DNA of 64,000 bases from contig JAJIZT010000001.1 in assembly GCA_029948415.1 (NCBI GenBank), positions 243,030-307,029 of the forward strand. Direction: 5' to 3'. Source of the stretch: Cenarchaeum symbiont of Oopsacas minuta (GTDB lineage: Archaea; Thermoproteota; Nitrososphaeria; Nitrososphaerales; Nitrosopumilaceae). Positions 1-8,056 of the stretch are shown here, one piece after another. A program made the translations under genes and the position numbers. The number at the start of each line of letters is the position of its first letter. Positions within the stretch are counted from its first letter, which is position 1. The notes beneath the pieces are model-generated. The model was given only the letters and a program-made list of their open reading frames with translations. It was not told the DNA's origin and did no database searches.

Positions 1-2
1 TT

Positions 3-1049
3 CACCAGATTGCAAAATGGGCCGACTCGCAAGTGGTTGTATATATTGGATGTGGTGAACGTGGTAATGAGATGACAGAAGTACTAGTGGAATTTCCACA
101 TCTAAAAGATCCACGTACTGGAAAACCTCTGATGGATAGAACAATACTTGTGGCAAACACTAGCAACATGCCAGTAGCTGCTAGAGAGGCGAGCATCTAC
201 ACTGGAGTTACCATCGCAGAATATTATCGTGATATGGGCAAGGACGTGGTACTAGTTGCAGATTCAACTAGTAGATGGGCCGAAGCACTCAGGGAGATGA
301 GTGGTAGACTAGAAGAGATGCCCGCAGAAGAAGGATATCCTTCATATCTTGCTTCCCGTCTAGCAGAATTTTACGAGAGAGCTGGTCGAGTTCACGCACA
401 GGGCAGTCCTGATAGAGATGGTTCTGTAACACTAGTTGGTGCAGTTTCACCATCTGGAGGAGACTTTACCGAACCGGTTACAACGCATACAATGAGATTC
501 ATAAAGACATTTTGGGCACTTGATGCAAAGCTTGCATATTCTAGACACTATCCTTCCATAAACTGGATGAACAGCTATTCTGGATATCTAGCTGACATTG
601 CAAAATGGTGGACCAAAAATATCGACAAAGACTGGCTTACAACAAGAAACGAAGCGTATAGTATTCTACAAAGGGAAGATACATTAAAAGAGATTGTTAG
701 ACTCTTGGGTCCTGAGGCACTTCCAAACGAAGAAAAATTGATTCTAGAAGTTGCCCGCATGGCAAAGATCGGACTGTTACAACAAAATTCTTTTGACAAT
801 GTGGATACATACTGCAGTCCAGAAAAACAATACAAGTTATTACAACTCTTGGTGGAATTTTATAAACGCGGTCAACAAGCACTAAAAGATGGCGTAGAGC
901 TAGATGACATAAGAACATTACCAGTAATATCATTATTGTTAAAGGCTAGAATGGAGATTAAAGACGATGAGATGCCAAAATTTACAGAGATTGAAAAATC
1001 AATGAATGAGCAGTTCAAAAACATAAGTGGAGTAAAGATTGAGAATTGA
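3..1049 (+). CDS. atpA: V/A-type ATP synthase catalytic subunit A (C-terminal part, cut by window start)
   Basis: This is the catalytic nucleotide-binding subunit of the archaeal A1Ao ATP synthase on the cytoplasmic side of the membrane. The open frame enters from the left edge, so the N-terminus and P-loop are missing; about 348 residues remain. Visible family marks are the GERGNEMTE segment, the [13 protein letters not shown] stretch and the PSGGDF segment. The C-terminal helical domain is intact and ends at a TGA that overlaps the TTG start of subunit B, showing a translationally coupled operon. Family identity is very secure; only the partial state is a limit. Confidence 0.97.
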   Translation, partial: HQIAKWADSQVVVYIGCGERGNEMTEVLVEFPHLKDPRTGKPLMDRTILVANTSNMPVAAREASIYTGVTIAEYYRDMGKDVVLVADSTSRWAEALREMSGRLEEMPAEEGYPSYLASRLAEFYERAGRVHAQGSPDRDGSVTLVGAVSPSGGDFTEPVTTHTMRFIKTFWALDAKLAYSRHYPSINWMNSYSGYLADIAKWWTKNIDKDWLTTRNEAYSILQREDTLKEIVRLLGPEALPNEEKLILEVARMAKIGLLQQNSFDNVDTYCSPEKQYKLLQLLVEFYKRGQQALKDGVELDDIRTLPVISLLLKARMEIKDDEMPKFTEIEKSMNEQFKNISGVKIEN

Positions 1050-2428
1050 GCACCGGTGGAATACAGTATAGCAACATTGCCGAGATTAAAGGCCCACTAG
1101 TTGTAGTAGACGGTGTCGAGAATGCCGCCTTTGATGAGCTAGTTGAGATTGAAACCAAAGACGGCGATAAAAGACTAGGCAAAGTACTCGAGATAGGCAA
1201 TGGCAAGGCCATAGTGCAAGTCTTTGAAGGAACTACTGGTCTTTCAATAGCTGGAACCAGCGCAAAGTTCGTAGGTAAAGTCATGGAGATGTCTGTTTCA
1301 AAAGAGATACTCGGTCGTGTCTTTGACGGTCTTGGTCGTCCAAAAGATGGACTACCTGAACCAATTGCAGACAAATTTATAGACATAAACGGCGAGGCGA
1401 TGAATCCAGAACAGCGTGAGTACCCAAAAGACTTTATCCAAACTGGCGTCTCTGTCATAGACGGAATGATAACACTTGTTCGCGGACAAAAACTTCCAAT
1501 ATTCTCAGGCTCTGGTATGTCTCACAATATATTGGCAGCTCAGATTGCGCGTCAGGCCAGTGTGGTAGGTACCGACGAAGACTTTGCTGTCGTGTTTGCC
1601 GCTATTGGGGTACAGTATAGCGAATCTGAATACTTTAGAAAAAGCCTAGAAGAATCAGGCGCATTAAAGAGAAGCGTTTTATTCTTAAATCTTGCAGACG
1701 ATCCGGCAATAGAGAGAATAATTACACCACGTGTGGCACTTACCGTAGCCGAGTATCTTGCATTTGAGCTTGGAATGCACGTGCTAGTAATTCTTACCGA
1801 CATGACAAATTATGCAGAAGCACTCCGTGAGATCAGCGCTGCAAGGGAAGAAGTTCCAGGTCGCAAGGGATATCCAGGATATCTGTATACAGATCTTTCA
1901 ACTATATACGAGAGAGCTGGAAGACTACTTGGTAGAAAAGGTAGCGTCACGCAAGTTCCAATACTTACAATGCCTTCTGATGATATTACTCATCCTATCC
2001 CAGATCTTACTGGATATATCACAGAGGGACAGATTGTTCTTGGCCGTGATCTGTTTAGACAGGGAGTATACCCACCAGTCAACATATTGATGAGTCTTAG
2101 CAGACTAATGAAGGATGGTATAGGCGCAGAAAGCACACGTGATGATCATCAAGAGATTTCAAATCAAAATTATGATTCATATTCACGTGCGCAAGAAGTA
2201 CGTGCCCTAGCTGGCATAGTGGGTAAAGCTGGACTTACTGACATTGACCTAAAGTATATGGACGTGGGCAACTCTTTTGAAAAAAAATTCCTTACTCAAT
2301 CACTTGACGAAAACCGTACCATAGAGGAAACTCTAGGAATATTGTGGGATACAGCTTCAAAGCTTCCGCGTAACGAGCTTACAAAAATAAAAGATAAACA
2401 CATAGACAAATTCTTCAAGGGTGATTAG
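1046..2428 (+). CDS. atpB: V/A-type ATP synthase subunit B (non-catalytic)
   Basis: Regulatory, non-catalytic nucleotide-binding subunit alternating with subunit A in the A1 head. At 460 residues it has the normal full length. Seen in the sequence: the GLGRPKDG segment, [11 protein letters not shown] in place of a canonical P-loop, and [23 protein letters not shown], all typical of B subunits. The start is a TTG at 1046 overlapping the atpA stop; no better ATG lies near it. It overlaps atpD by 8 nt, so A-B-D are co-transcribed. Confidence 0.97.
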   Translation: MSTGGIQYSNIAEIKGPLVVVDGVENAAFDELVEIETKDGDKRLGKVLEIGNGKAIVQVFEGTTGLSIAGTSAKFVGKVMEMSVSKEILGRVFDGLGRPKDGLPEPIADKFIDINGEAMNPEQREYPKDFIQTGVSVIDGMITLVRGQKLPIFSGSGMSHNILAAQIARQASVVGTDEDFAVVFAAIGVQYSESEYFRKSLEESGALKRSVLFLNLADDPAIERIITPRVALTVAEYLAFELGMHVLVILTDMTNYAEALREISAAREEVPGRKGYPGYLYTDLSTIYERAGRLLGRKGSVTQVPILTMPSDDITHPIPDLTGYITEGQIVLGRDLFRQGVYPPVNILMSLSRLMKDGIGAESTRDDHQEISNQNYDSYSRAQEVRALAGIVGKAGLTDIDLKYMDVGNSFEKKFLTQSLDENRTIEETLGILWDTASKLPRNELTKIKDKHIDKFFKGD

Positions 2429-3065
2429 ACTGTCATTTGATCAAAACGTTGCAGCCACAAAAATTGAATTGCTAAAATACAAACGATCAAAACAAGTTGC
2501 CTCTATGGTTCAAAAAATACTTGACGACAAGCGCAAGGTTTTACTGAAAAATATCGATGAGATGATAAACGAAGCAGAAAAAGCTCGTGGTGGCATATGG
2601 GATCCACTTCAAGATATTTATAAATCCGTAAAAGAGGCATATCTTACACTAGGAGTGAATACAGTAGATACAGTAGCCCAATCCACGCCAGCGGTCATGA
2701 ATATAGAGGTAAGTGTAAAACGCATTGTCGATGTAAAGATACCTAGCATAAAGGTGACTGAAAAAGACACAAAGAGTATTCCGTATGGTTTTGGAGATAC
2801 AAACTCTTCCATAGATAGGGCAGCAAAGCAGATCAAGACGCTGTTACCTCACATATGCAAGGCAGCAGAATATGAAAATTCTATATTTCGCCTCGCAAAA
2901 GCATTAGAAAAAACACAAAAACTGCTAAATGCCCTTGAAAATGTAATAATTCCACAATATCAACAAAGAATAAAATTCATTTTGGGAACTCTTGAAGAGC
3001 GTGAACGCGAGGAATTCGCAAAGTTAAAAAAAGTGAAGGCAGCCATGGAGAAAAGAAAGCAATGA
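2421..3065 (+). CDS. atpD: V/A-type ATP synthase subunit D (central stalk)
   Basis: Central rotor stalk subunit that couples the A1 head to the membrane ring. The protein is 214 residues with long heptad-rich helices at both ends, as expected of the antiparallel coiled coil of subunit D. The N-terminal segment [21 protein letters not shown] and the C-terminal [16 protein letters not shown] region are characteristic. It starts with GTG inside the end of atpB and ends in an ATGA overlap with the following small ORF. Confidence 0.95.
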   Translation: MIRLSFDQNVAATKIELLKYKRSKQVASMVQKILDDKRKVLLKNIDEMINEAEKARGGIWDPLQDIYKSVKEAYLTLGVNTVDTVAQSTPAVMNIEVSVKRIVDVKIPSIKVTEKDTKSIPYGFGDTNSSIDRAAKQIKTLLPHICKAAEYENSIFRLAKALEKTQKLLNALENVIIPQYQQRIKFILGTLEEREREEFAKLKKVKAAMEKRKQ

Positions 3066-3196
3066 CAAAAAAAGATATAGATAAAATGTTGAGTGATTCA
3101 TCAGTCGCTCTAGACACAGCCCACACTGAATTTCTAAAATCGGTAAAAAATAGTCTACAAAAATACAAAACTGATACGCTTGAAAAAACCAGTTAG
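3062..3196 (+). CDS. Small 44-aa protein at the end of the atpA-B-D operon
   Basis: A 44-residue ORF beginning [10 protein letters not shown] whose ATG overlaps the atpD stop codon (ATGA at 3062-3065), which strongly suggests translational coupling. It is charged, lysine-rich and predicted helical, with no cysteines and no membrane segment. I do not recognise a family. The position suggests a small accessory or peripheral-stalk-like component of the ATP synthase, but that is inference from context alone. Confidence 0.6.
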   Translation: MTKKDIDKMLSDSSVALDTAHTEFLKSVKNSLQKYKTDTLEKTS

Positions 3197-3525
3197 GCAA
3201 TTGTATAAATAAAACAGAGGGTAATGATCTTTACATCATTTTGTGTTAGACTAGATTCTGTACGTGCTCAAAACAATATGATCCATCAGCCATGAGAATA
3301 TCAAAGATATGTCTTTTGCAAGACGAATCAAAAATAGCCAACACTAGTAGAGAACCATGTGGAAAAAGAAATCTTGTTTATAGATTTTACTAGAGATCAC
3401 TCATCACCGTCTGCAGACTCTGGAAAAGTGAAAAATGTTAGAGGAATCCTGATTTTAGCAAGACTGCAAGAAAAACAGCGGCAAAATTTAAGACTTAAAT
3501 AAGGAATATTCTAGATGAAAATTGA
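3197..3525 (+). other. 329-bp gene-free gap between the ATP synthase genes
   Basis: I find no credible ORF or RNA gene here. The sequence has stops in all frames. Near its end lies an AT-rich promoter-like stretch (around 3487-3500, containing TTAAGACTTAAATAAGG) suitably placed to drive the proteolipid gene separately from atpA-B-D. Its length is unusual for this compact genome. Confidence 0.5.
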
Positions 3526-3828
3526 ATGAGAACGTTACTTTTGGTATTTATTGCAACCACAGTACTTGCAAGCTTTGCATTTACTGGTGTAGCATCAGCC
3601 CAAGAATCCTCTAGTTCTTCAGATGGAGAAAAATTTCTCAGTGCAGGTTTAGCCTTTGGTCTAGCAGCATTGGGAGCTGGTATTGGTCTAGCTTATGTGG
3701 GATCTGCAGGTCTTGCAGTCATTAGCGAAAATCCAGCACTCCAGTCAAAGGTATTCATATTTGTTGGAATGGTAGAGTCTATAGCAATATACGGCATTGT
3801 CATGATGTTTATACTACTAGGACAATAG
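3526..3828 (+). CDS. atpK: V/A-type ATP synthase proteolipid subunit K/c with N-terminal signal sequence
   Basis: Membrane rotor-ring subunit that carries the ion during ATP synthesis. The 100-residue protein has an N-terminal hydrophobic signal-like segment ending in an ASA-Q site (about residue 25), a short serine-rich stretch, and two transmembrane helices joined by a polar loop (SENPALQSK). The ion-binding carboxylate is the Glu in GMVESIAIYG of the last helix. It stands 460 nt after atpD with its own promoter-like region. A cleaved leader is inferred from the pattern. Confidence 0.95.
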   Translation: MRTLLLVFIATTVLASFAFTGVASAQESSSSSDGEKFLSAGLAFGLAALGAGIGLAYVGSAGLAVISENPALQSKVFIFVGMVESIAIYGIVMMFILLGQ

Positions 3829-3884
3829 GTAATTATTCACATTACATAAACGCTAAATATGAAATTATACAGCTGTGAATTGTA

Positions 3885-4640
3885 ATGTTTCCAATACGTG
3901 ATGAGAATCCCCACCCACCAGGTTTTAAGCCAAAGCTTACCATAGCTCTTATCATAGTAAATGTGATCGTCTTCTTTTATGAGGTAGCGTATACGGGCCA
4001 ATTTTTAGAATTTACAAATGCTGCTGCATCAAAATTATTTTATGAATGGGGTGCTGTTCCTTCTTGCATTGTACATGGTGCGCTCCCGTCACAGTTTCCA
4101 GTTGACTGTCCACCTACACCGCAGATCTCATTGATCAGTTCTATATTTTTACACGGAGGGCTTATGCATCTTGGAGGGAATATGTTATTTTTATGGATAT
4201 TCGGAGATAACATAGAACACAAATTTGGACGTAGCAAATTTTTTGTAATATATATGGCGTGGGGAGTTGCAGCAGGTTTAGCACATGTGGCAGTGGATCC
4301 TGCTAGCACAATTCCAGCAGTAGGAGCTTCGGGAGCTATATCTGGTGTACTTGGTGCATATCTTGCAATCTTTCCACGTGCAAAGATACAGACGTTTTTG
4401 ATGTTTGGATTCTTTTGGAGAATGATGCGCATAGAAGCTAGATGGTATCTGCCATTTTGGTTTATATTTCAAAATATCCTACCATTTGTTATAGGTGGAT
4501 TCGGATCGGCTGGAGGTGGAGTGGCGTTTATGGCACATATTGGTGGTTTTGCCGTAGGATACGCGGTAGGATTTGTATACAAAAAAATGCATAATACTGA
4601 ATTCACATACGGATCTAGATACGGTTGGCGCGGTGATTAA
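3885..4640 (+). CDS. Rhomboid-family intramembrane serine protease
   Basis: Polytopic membrane protease that cuts substrates within the bilayer. The 251-residue protein has about six transmembrane helices. Catalytic features are all visible: the HLGGN motif at residues 95-99, the GASG motif with Ser149, and the partner His218 in the AHIGG segment of the last-but-one helix. The C-terminal tail is short and cytoplasmic. It is monocistronic and follows atpK by about 55 nt in the same direction. Substrate is unknown. Confidence 0.92.
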   Translation: MFPIRDENPHPPGFKPKLTIALIIVNVIVFFYEVAYTGQFLEFTNAAASKLFYEWGAVPSCIVHGALPSQFPVDCPPTPQISLISSIFLHGGLMHLGGNMLFLWIFGDNIEHKFGRSKFFVIYMAWGVAAGLAHVAVDPASTIPAVGASGAISGVLGAYLAIFPRAKIQTFLMFGFFWRMMRIEARWYLPFWFIFQNILPFVIGGFGSAGGGVAFMAHIGGFAVGYAVGFVYKKMHNTEFTYGSRYGWRGD

Positions 4641-4671
4641 GATTAAATTCCCGATGTGAAACAAAAACTGT

Positions 4672-4848
4672 ATGCCATTGATCAAAGTGTCACTGTATCC
4701 GGGCAGAACTGAAAAACAAAAGAAAGATTTTGCCGAGTCTGTGACTAATTCGGCCGTGGAAATACTTTGTACAAAAAAAGAACATGTCATAGTGGTCTTT
4801 GATGACAATCCATCAGAGAACTGGTTTTTGGCCGGAAACAAACTCTGA
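4672..4848 (+). CDS. 4-oxalocrotonate tautomerase-family protein (58 aa)
   Basis: A very short ORF encoding MPLIKVSLYPGR followed by a helical and a beta-strand part, matching the 4-oxalocrotonate tautomerase fold in length (58 residues) and layout. The catalytic N-terminal proline directly after the initiator Met is present, as is a basic residue at position 12. Such enzymes keto-enol isomerise unsaturated acids; the substrate here is unknown. Its end lies 35 nt before the start chosen for the downstream nitrilase-family gene, so the two are probably co-transcribed. Confidence 0.85.
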   Translation: MPLIKVSLYPGRTEKQKKDFAESVTNSAVEILCTKKEHVIVVFDDNPSENWFLAGNKL

Positions 4849-4882
4849 CTATCTTTTTATTTTTGTACAACATGTACTCTGT

Positions 4883-5695
4883 ATGTCCAAAGTAGCAATA
4901 GTGCAATTCAAGGCGTCAACTGATAAAAACGACAACTTGAAACGGATCATACGATATGTGGAACGTGCGTCTAAACGTGGTGCAGATTTGGTAGCATTTC
5001 CAGAATTTATGATGTTTTATACACCAATCTCACAGACTGCCTCAGAGTTAGAATCCAAAGCAGAGTCGGTACGAGGAAGTTTTGTAACCACAGTTGCAAA
5101 AGCTGCCCGTGACAATTCTATACAAGTGGTAGGAACATTTTATGAAAAAACACAAGATAGAAAAAACCGCGTTTATGACACTTCGTTTTTATTTTCAAAG
5201 ACAGGTAAGATGATATCAAAATATCGTAAAGTACACTTGTATGACGCATTGGGTTTTAGCGAATCTGCAAAAATTGCTGCTGGTTCATCTGTGATAAAAC
5301 CTGTAAAATCAATACTTGGAAAAACAGGAATGATGATATGCTATGATTTGAGATTTCCAGAGATGGCGCGTGCACTTGCAGCCTCTGGCTCACAAGTAAT
5401 GATCGTTCCGTCTGCATGGGTAAAAGGAAATATGAAAGAAGAGCATTGGATTATCATAAATCGTGCAAGAGCTATAGAGAACGGATGCTATGTGATCTCA
5501 CCTAATCATGTGGGAAATATTTACTGTGGAAGAAGTCTTGTGGTAGATCCGTTTGGAAAAATTCTACTAGACATGAAAAAATGTCAAGGCATGAACATTG
5601 TAGAGATATCCATGAAACGAGTAAAAGAAATTCGCAAAGTAATGCCTCTTTTAAAAAACAGAAGAACCGATCTGTATCCAGATATTCGTATCTAA
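4883..5695 (+). CDS. Carbon-nitrogen hydrolase (nitrilase superfamily amidase)
   Basis: Thiol amidohydrolase of the nitrilase superfamily, 270 residues. The Glu-Lys-Cys triad is complete: Glu41 in FPEFMMF, Lys116 in YRKVHLYD and Cys153 in MMICYDLRFPE. The frame is open further upstream, but the ATG at 4883 (MSKVAIVQF) gives the standard N-terminus and avoids overlap with the tautomerase gene. The YDLRFPE context resembles the Nit1/Nit2-type omega-amidase or deaminated-glutathione amidase branch, but substrate cannot be set from sequence. The 3' end overlaps the convergent zinc-finger gene by 4 nt. Confidence 0.9.
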   Translation: MSKVAIVQFKASTDKNDNLKRIIRYVERASKRGADLVAFPEFMMFYTPISQTASELESKAESVRGSFVTTVAKAARDNSIQVVGTFYEKTQDRKNRVYDTSFLFSKTGKMISKYRKVHLYDALGFSESAKIAAGSSVIKPVKSILGKTGMMICYDLRFPEMARALAASGSQVMIVPSAWVKGNMKEEHWIIINRARAIENGCYVISPNHVGNIYCGRSLVVDPFGKILLDMKKCQGMNIVEISMKRVKEIRKVMPLLKNRRTDLYPDIRI

Positions 5696-6123
5696 TCTTT
5701 AGTGAGACATTTCTGATTTGGACACTGTCTACTCCACTTTTGTTTTTTTGAATATCGAAAAATGATGATGGGCCAACCACATTTTTTACAGGCCTGCTTG
5801 AGAGCACGTAAGCGTGCTCGTTGCAATAGCGGTGCAGTTGCAGAACATCCTCCAGAATAGTTGGTACATCCAAGGAATCTTTTTCTTGTCTTTGGTGATC
5901 GAACCACTCGTATGTAACCAAATTTGCATTCGGGACATAAAACAAGACAGCCCTTTGCAGAACTAGTTCCCAATATGACATATTTTTTCTTGGCTATAGA
6001 CCATGAAAGGTACCCGTTTGCGTCATAACATTGTTTAATCTCTTCTTTGAACGAGAGGATTTTGGCTTGAGTTACTTTTACTGAATGCCGTTGTACAAGC
6101 GTCATTCTTTGTTTACGAACCAT
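5692..6123 (-). CDS. Protein with topoisomerase-type C4 zinc fingers
   Basis: A 143-residue protein, starting at the MVRKQRM methionine (ATG at 6121-6123). The C-terminal half holds two topoisomerase-I-like C4 zinc modules: CPEC...GCTNYSGGC and CKKC...CPNQKC. The N-terminal half is basic and not recognised. Topoisomerase-type zinc fingers bind single-stranded DNA, but no topoisomerase catalytic domain is present, so it is probably a stand-alone nucleic-acid-binding protein. It is divergent from the thiolase gene and convergent with the nitrilase-family gene. Confidence 0.75.
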   Translation of the reverse strand: MVRKQRMTLVQRHSVKVTQAKILSFKEEIKQCYDANGYLSWSIAKKKYVILGTSSAKGCLVLCPECKFGYIRVVRSPKTRKRFLGCTNYSGGCSATAPLLQRARLRALKQACKKCGWPIIIFRYSKKQKWSRQCPNQKCLTKD

Positions 6124-6144
6124 ACAATCTAATAATAAAACGAT

Positions 6145-6150
6145 TTTATA
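6145..6150 (+). promoter_or_regulatory. TATA-like box for the thiolase gene
   Basis: TTTATA centred about 26 nt before the GTG at 6174. This spacing is that of a leaderless archaeal transcript and decides the start in favour of GTG 6174 over the ATG at 6150, which lies inside the box. Confidence 0.6.
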
Positions 6151-6173
6151 TGGATATAACTTTATTTTATTTT

Positions 6174-7328
6174 GTGGAGAGTGTCTGTGTACTCGGAGCT
6201 GGTAGCACAAAATACGGTAAATTACAGGATAGTCTATCTGATATAACCGTACAAGCATCTGTTAATGCAATAAAAAACGCTGGCATTGATCCAAAAGAGA
6301 TTGGCGCTGGATATATCTCGAATGTTTTTGGTATAGCAGACAAACAAGTTCACCTTGGCCCAGTTATTATGAGTAATCTTGGAATACCCGAGAGACCTTC
6401 TCTTTCTATAGAATCTGCATGTGGTAGCGGTTCGGTATCTTTCAGAGAAGCGTTTGCTAATATAGCTGCAGGATTTTACGACGCCGTATTGGTAACAGGC
6501 ACAGAAAAAGTAACACATACAGGTACAGAATGGACCACGACCTATTTTTCATATTGTTCTGATTTCTTCTATGAGGGACAAGCTGGAGCATCATTTCCAG
6601 GCCTGTTTGCCTCAATGGCACGAGCATATCTAGATGAATTTGATGCAACGGAAGAAGATTTTGCACATGTAGCAGTTAAAAATCATGAAAACGGGATTTT
6701 AAATCCAAAGGCTCATCTGAGAAAAAAAATTACAGTTGATGATGTGCTAAAATCTGCTGTTGTTGCAAGTCCGCTAAAACTTTATGATTGTTGTCCATTC
6801 TCTGATGGTGCAAGCTCGGTAATATTGTGCAACGAAAAATTTGCCAAAGAACATGGTGGAGATTATATTCGTGTTATCGGCTCTGGACGTGGTGGCTCAC
6901 CTGCTGCATTACAAGGACGGGAATCCATGACAACCATACCAAGTACAAAAATTGCCGCCAAAGCTGCATACAAAATGGCAAATATTACGCCAAAAGACAT
7001 CGACTTTGCAGAAGTACATGATTGCTTTACCATTGCAGAGATTGTAGATACAGAAGATTTAGGATTCTTTGAAAAAGGCAAAGGTGCCAAAGCAGCAAGA
7101 GAGGGATATACCAAACGCAATGGCGAAATTTCCATAAACCCATCAGGCGGATTAAAGTCAAAAGGACATCCTATAGGGGCAACAGGTGTAGGACAAGTTG
7201 CAGAAGTATATGATCAACTAACTGGAGCTGCTGGAGACCGTACGGTAAACGATGCTAAAATTGGACTTACGCATAATTTTGGTGCTACAGGTGCTAGCTG
7301 TGCGGTGCACATATTTCAGAGTGTGTAA
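6174..7328 (+). CDS. Archaeal thiolase / acetyl-CoA C-acetyltransferase
   Basis: Thiolase-fold enzyme of about 384 residues that condenses or cleaves acetoacetyl-CoA. The nucleophile Cys83 lies in IESACGSGSVSF, the HDCFTIAE block and the C-terminal GGLKSKGHPIGATG block carry the His and second-Cys regions. The SCP-X-like archaeal thiolase form pairs with a DUF35 protein, and a DUF35 gene follows after 3 nt. In thaumarchaea such an enzyme can act as acetoacetyl-CoA beta-ketothiolase in the HP/HB cycle or feed mevalonate synthesis; which of these applies here is not decided by sequence. GTG start chosen from TATA spacing. Confidence 0.9.
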   Translation: MESVCVLGAGSTKYGKLQDSLSDITVQASVNAIKNAGIDPKEIGAGYISNVFGIADKQVHLGPVIMSNLGIPERPSLSIESACGSGSVSFREAFANIAAGFYDAVLVTGTEKVTHTGTEWTTTYFSYCSDFFYEGQAGASFPGLFASMARAYLDEFDATEEDFAHVAVKNHENGILNPKAHLRKKITVDDVLKSAVVASPLKLYDCCPFSDGASSVILCNEKFAKEHGGDYIRVIGSGRGGSPAALQGRESMTTIPSTKIAAKAAYKMANITPKDIDFAEVHDCFTIAEIVDTEDLGFFEKGKGAKAAREGYTKRNGEISINPSGGLKSKGHPIGATGVGQVAEVYDQLTGAAGDRTVNDAKIGLTHNFGATGASCAVHIFQSV

Positions 7329-7331
7329 AGA

Positions 7332-7697
7332 ATGGCAGATAAAGAAAAATTCATCAATGCTGCAAAGTCGGGCAAAATTCTAGTTGAAAAATGTACAAAA
7401 TGTAGCCATAGGCATCTGGCAACGGTTTATTTTTGTCAAAAATGTGGCGGTTCTGATTTCGTCGATGATCTGTTAAAAGGTTCAGGCAAAGTGGTCACAT
7501 ACACGATAATTACCGTGCCTCCTAGTGGCTTTGAAAAATATGTTCCATATGCGTGGGTGGTCATGAAATTGGACGATTCTGATCTGCGCATTTCGGGATT
7601 TATGACTGGCATAAAAACTCCCTCTGATCTACCGATAGGTACAGAATCTAGAGTAATAGGTTTTGACGATCACGGCATTTTAATCGAACGCAAGTAG
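7332..7697 (+). CDS. DUF35 / OB-fold zinc-ribbon acyl-CoA-associated protein
   Basis: A 121-residue protein with an N-terminal rubredoxin-like zinc ribbon (CTKC...CQKCGG, residues about 21-37) followed by an OB-fold domain, the standard DUF35 architecture. In archaea these proteins form complexes with thiolase and HMG-CoA synthase and help pass the acyl intermediate. It begins 3 nt after the thiolase stop, so a physical partnership with that enzyme is likely. Confidence 0.9.
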   Translation: MADKEKFINAAKSGKILVEKCTKCSHRHLATVYFCQKCGGSDFVDDLLKGSGKVVTYTIITVPPSGFEKYVPYAWVVMKLDDSDLRISGFMTGIKTPSDLPIGTESRVIGFDDHGILIERK

Positions 7698-7855
7698 ATC
7701 TAGCATCCATATACTTGATTTGATATGGTAGTCTGTTGCACAAGCTTTCTAATATTGAAAATATCAGGATGTGATTTGGGTACAAAAACTCGAGTTTTGC
7801 AACTAAATATTGATATGGGAAAATTTTTAATATTATAATTGATTTCATATATGAT

Positions 7856-7999
7856 ATGTCAGTAGATATAGCATGTGGAAAATGCGGCAAAAAAATAACC
7901 ACGTTAAGAATGTTAAAACCCATAAAGGATGTCATGACAGCATATGGTGGCAAATGTCCGTTTGCAAAAAAACTTTATCTACATCAGAATTTTCGATAG
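7856..7999 (+). CDS. Small cysteine-containing protein (47 aa)
   Basis: Short ORF MSVDIACGKCGKK... with a CxxC pair (residues 7 and 10) and a further Cys at residue 34, giving a possible zinc site. It is basic. A strongly AT-rich promoter-like tract (TTTTTAATATTATAATTG) stands about 25-30 nt upstream. I do not recognise the family; it may be a thaumarchaeal small zinc protein. The stretch 7698-7855 before it holds nothing else that I can support. Confidence 0.5.
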   Translation: MSVDIACGKCGKKITTLRMLKPIKDVMTAYGGKCPFAKKLYLHQNFR

Positions 8000-8056
8000 A
8001 TAAAGTGGAAAATTAATCTACAAAAGTCTTATTTAGTGCATGGACAATTATTTCAT

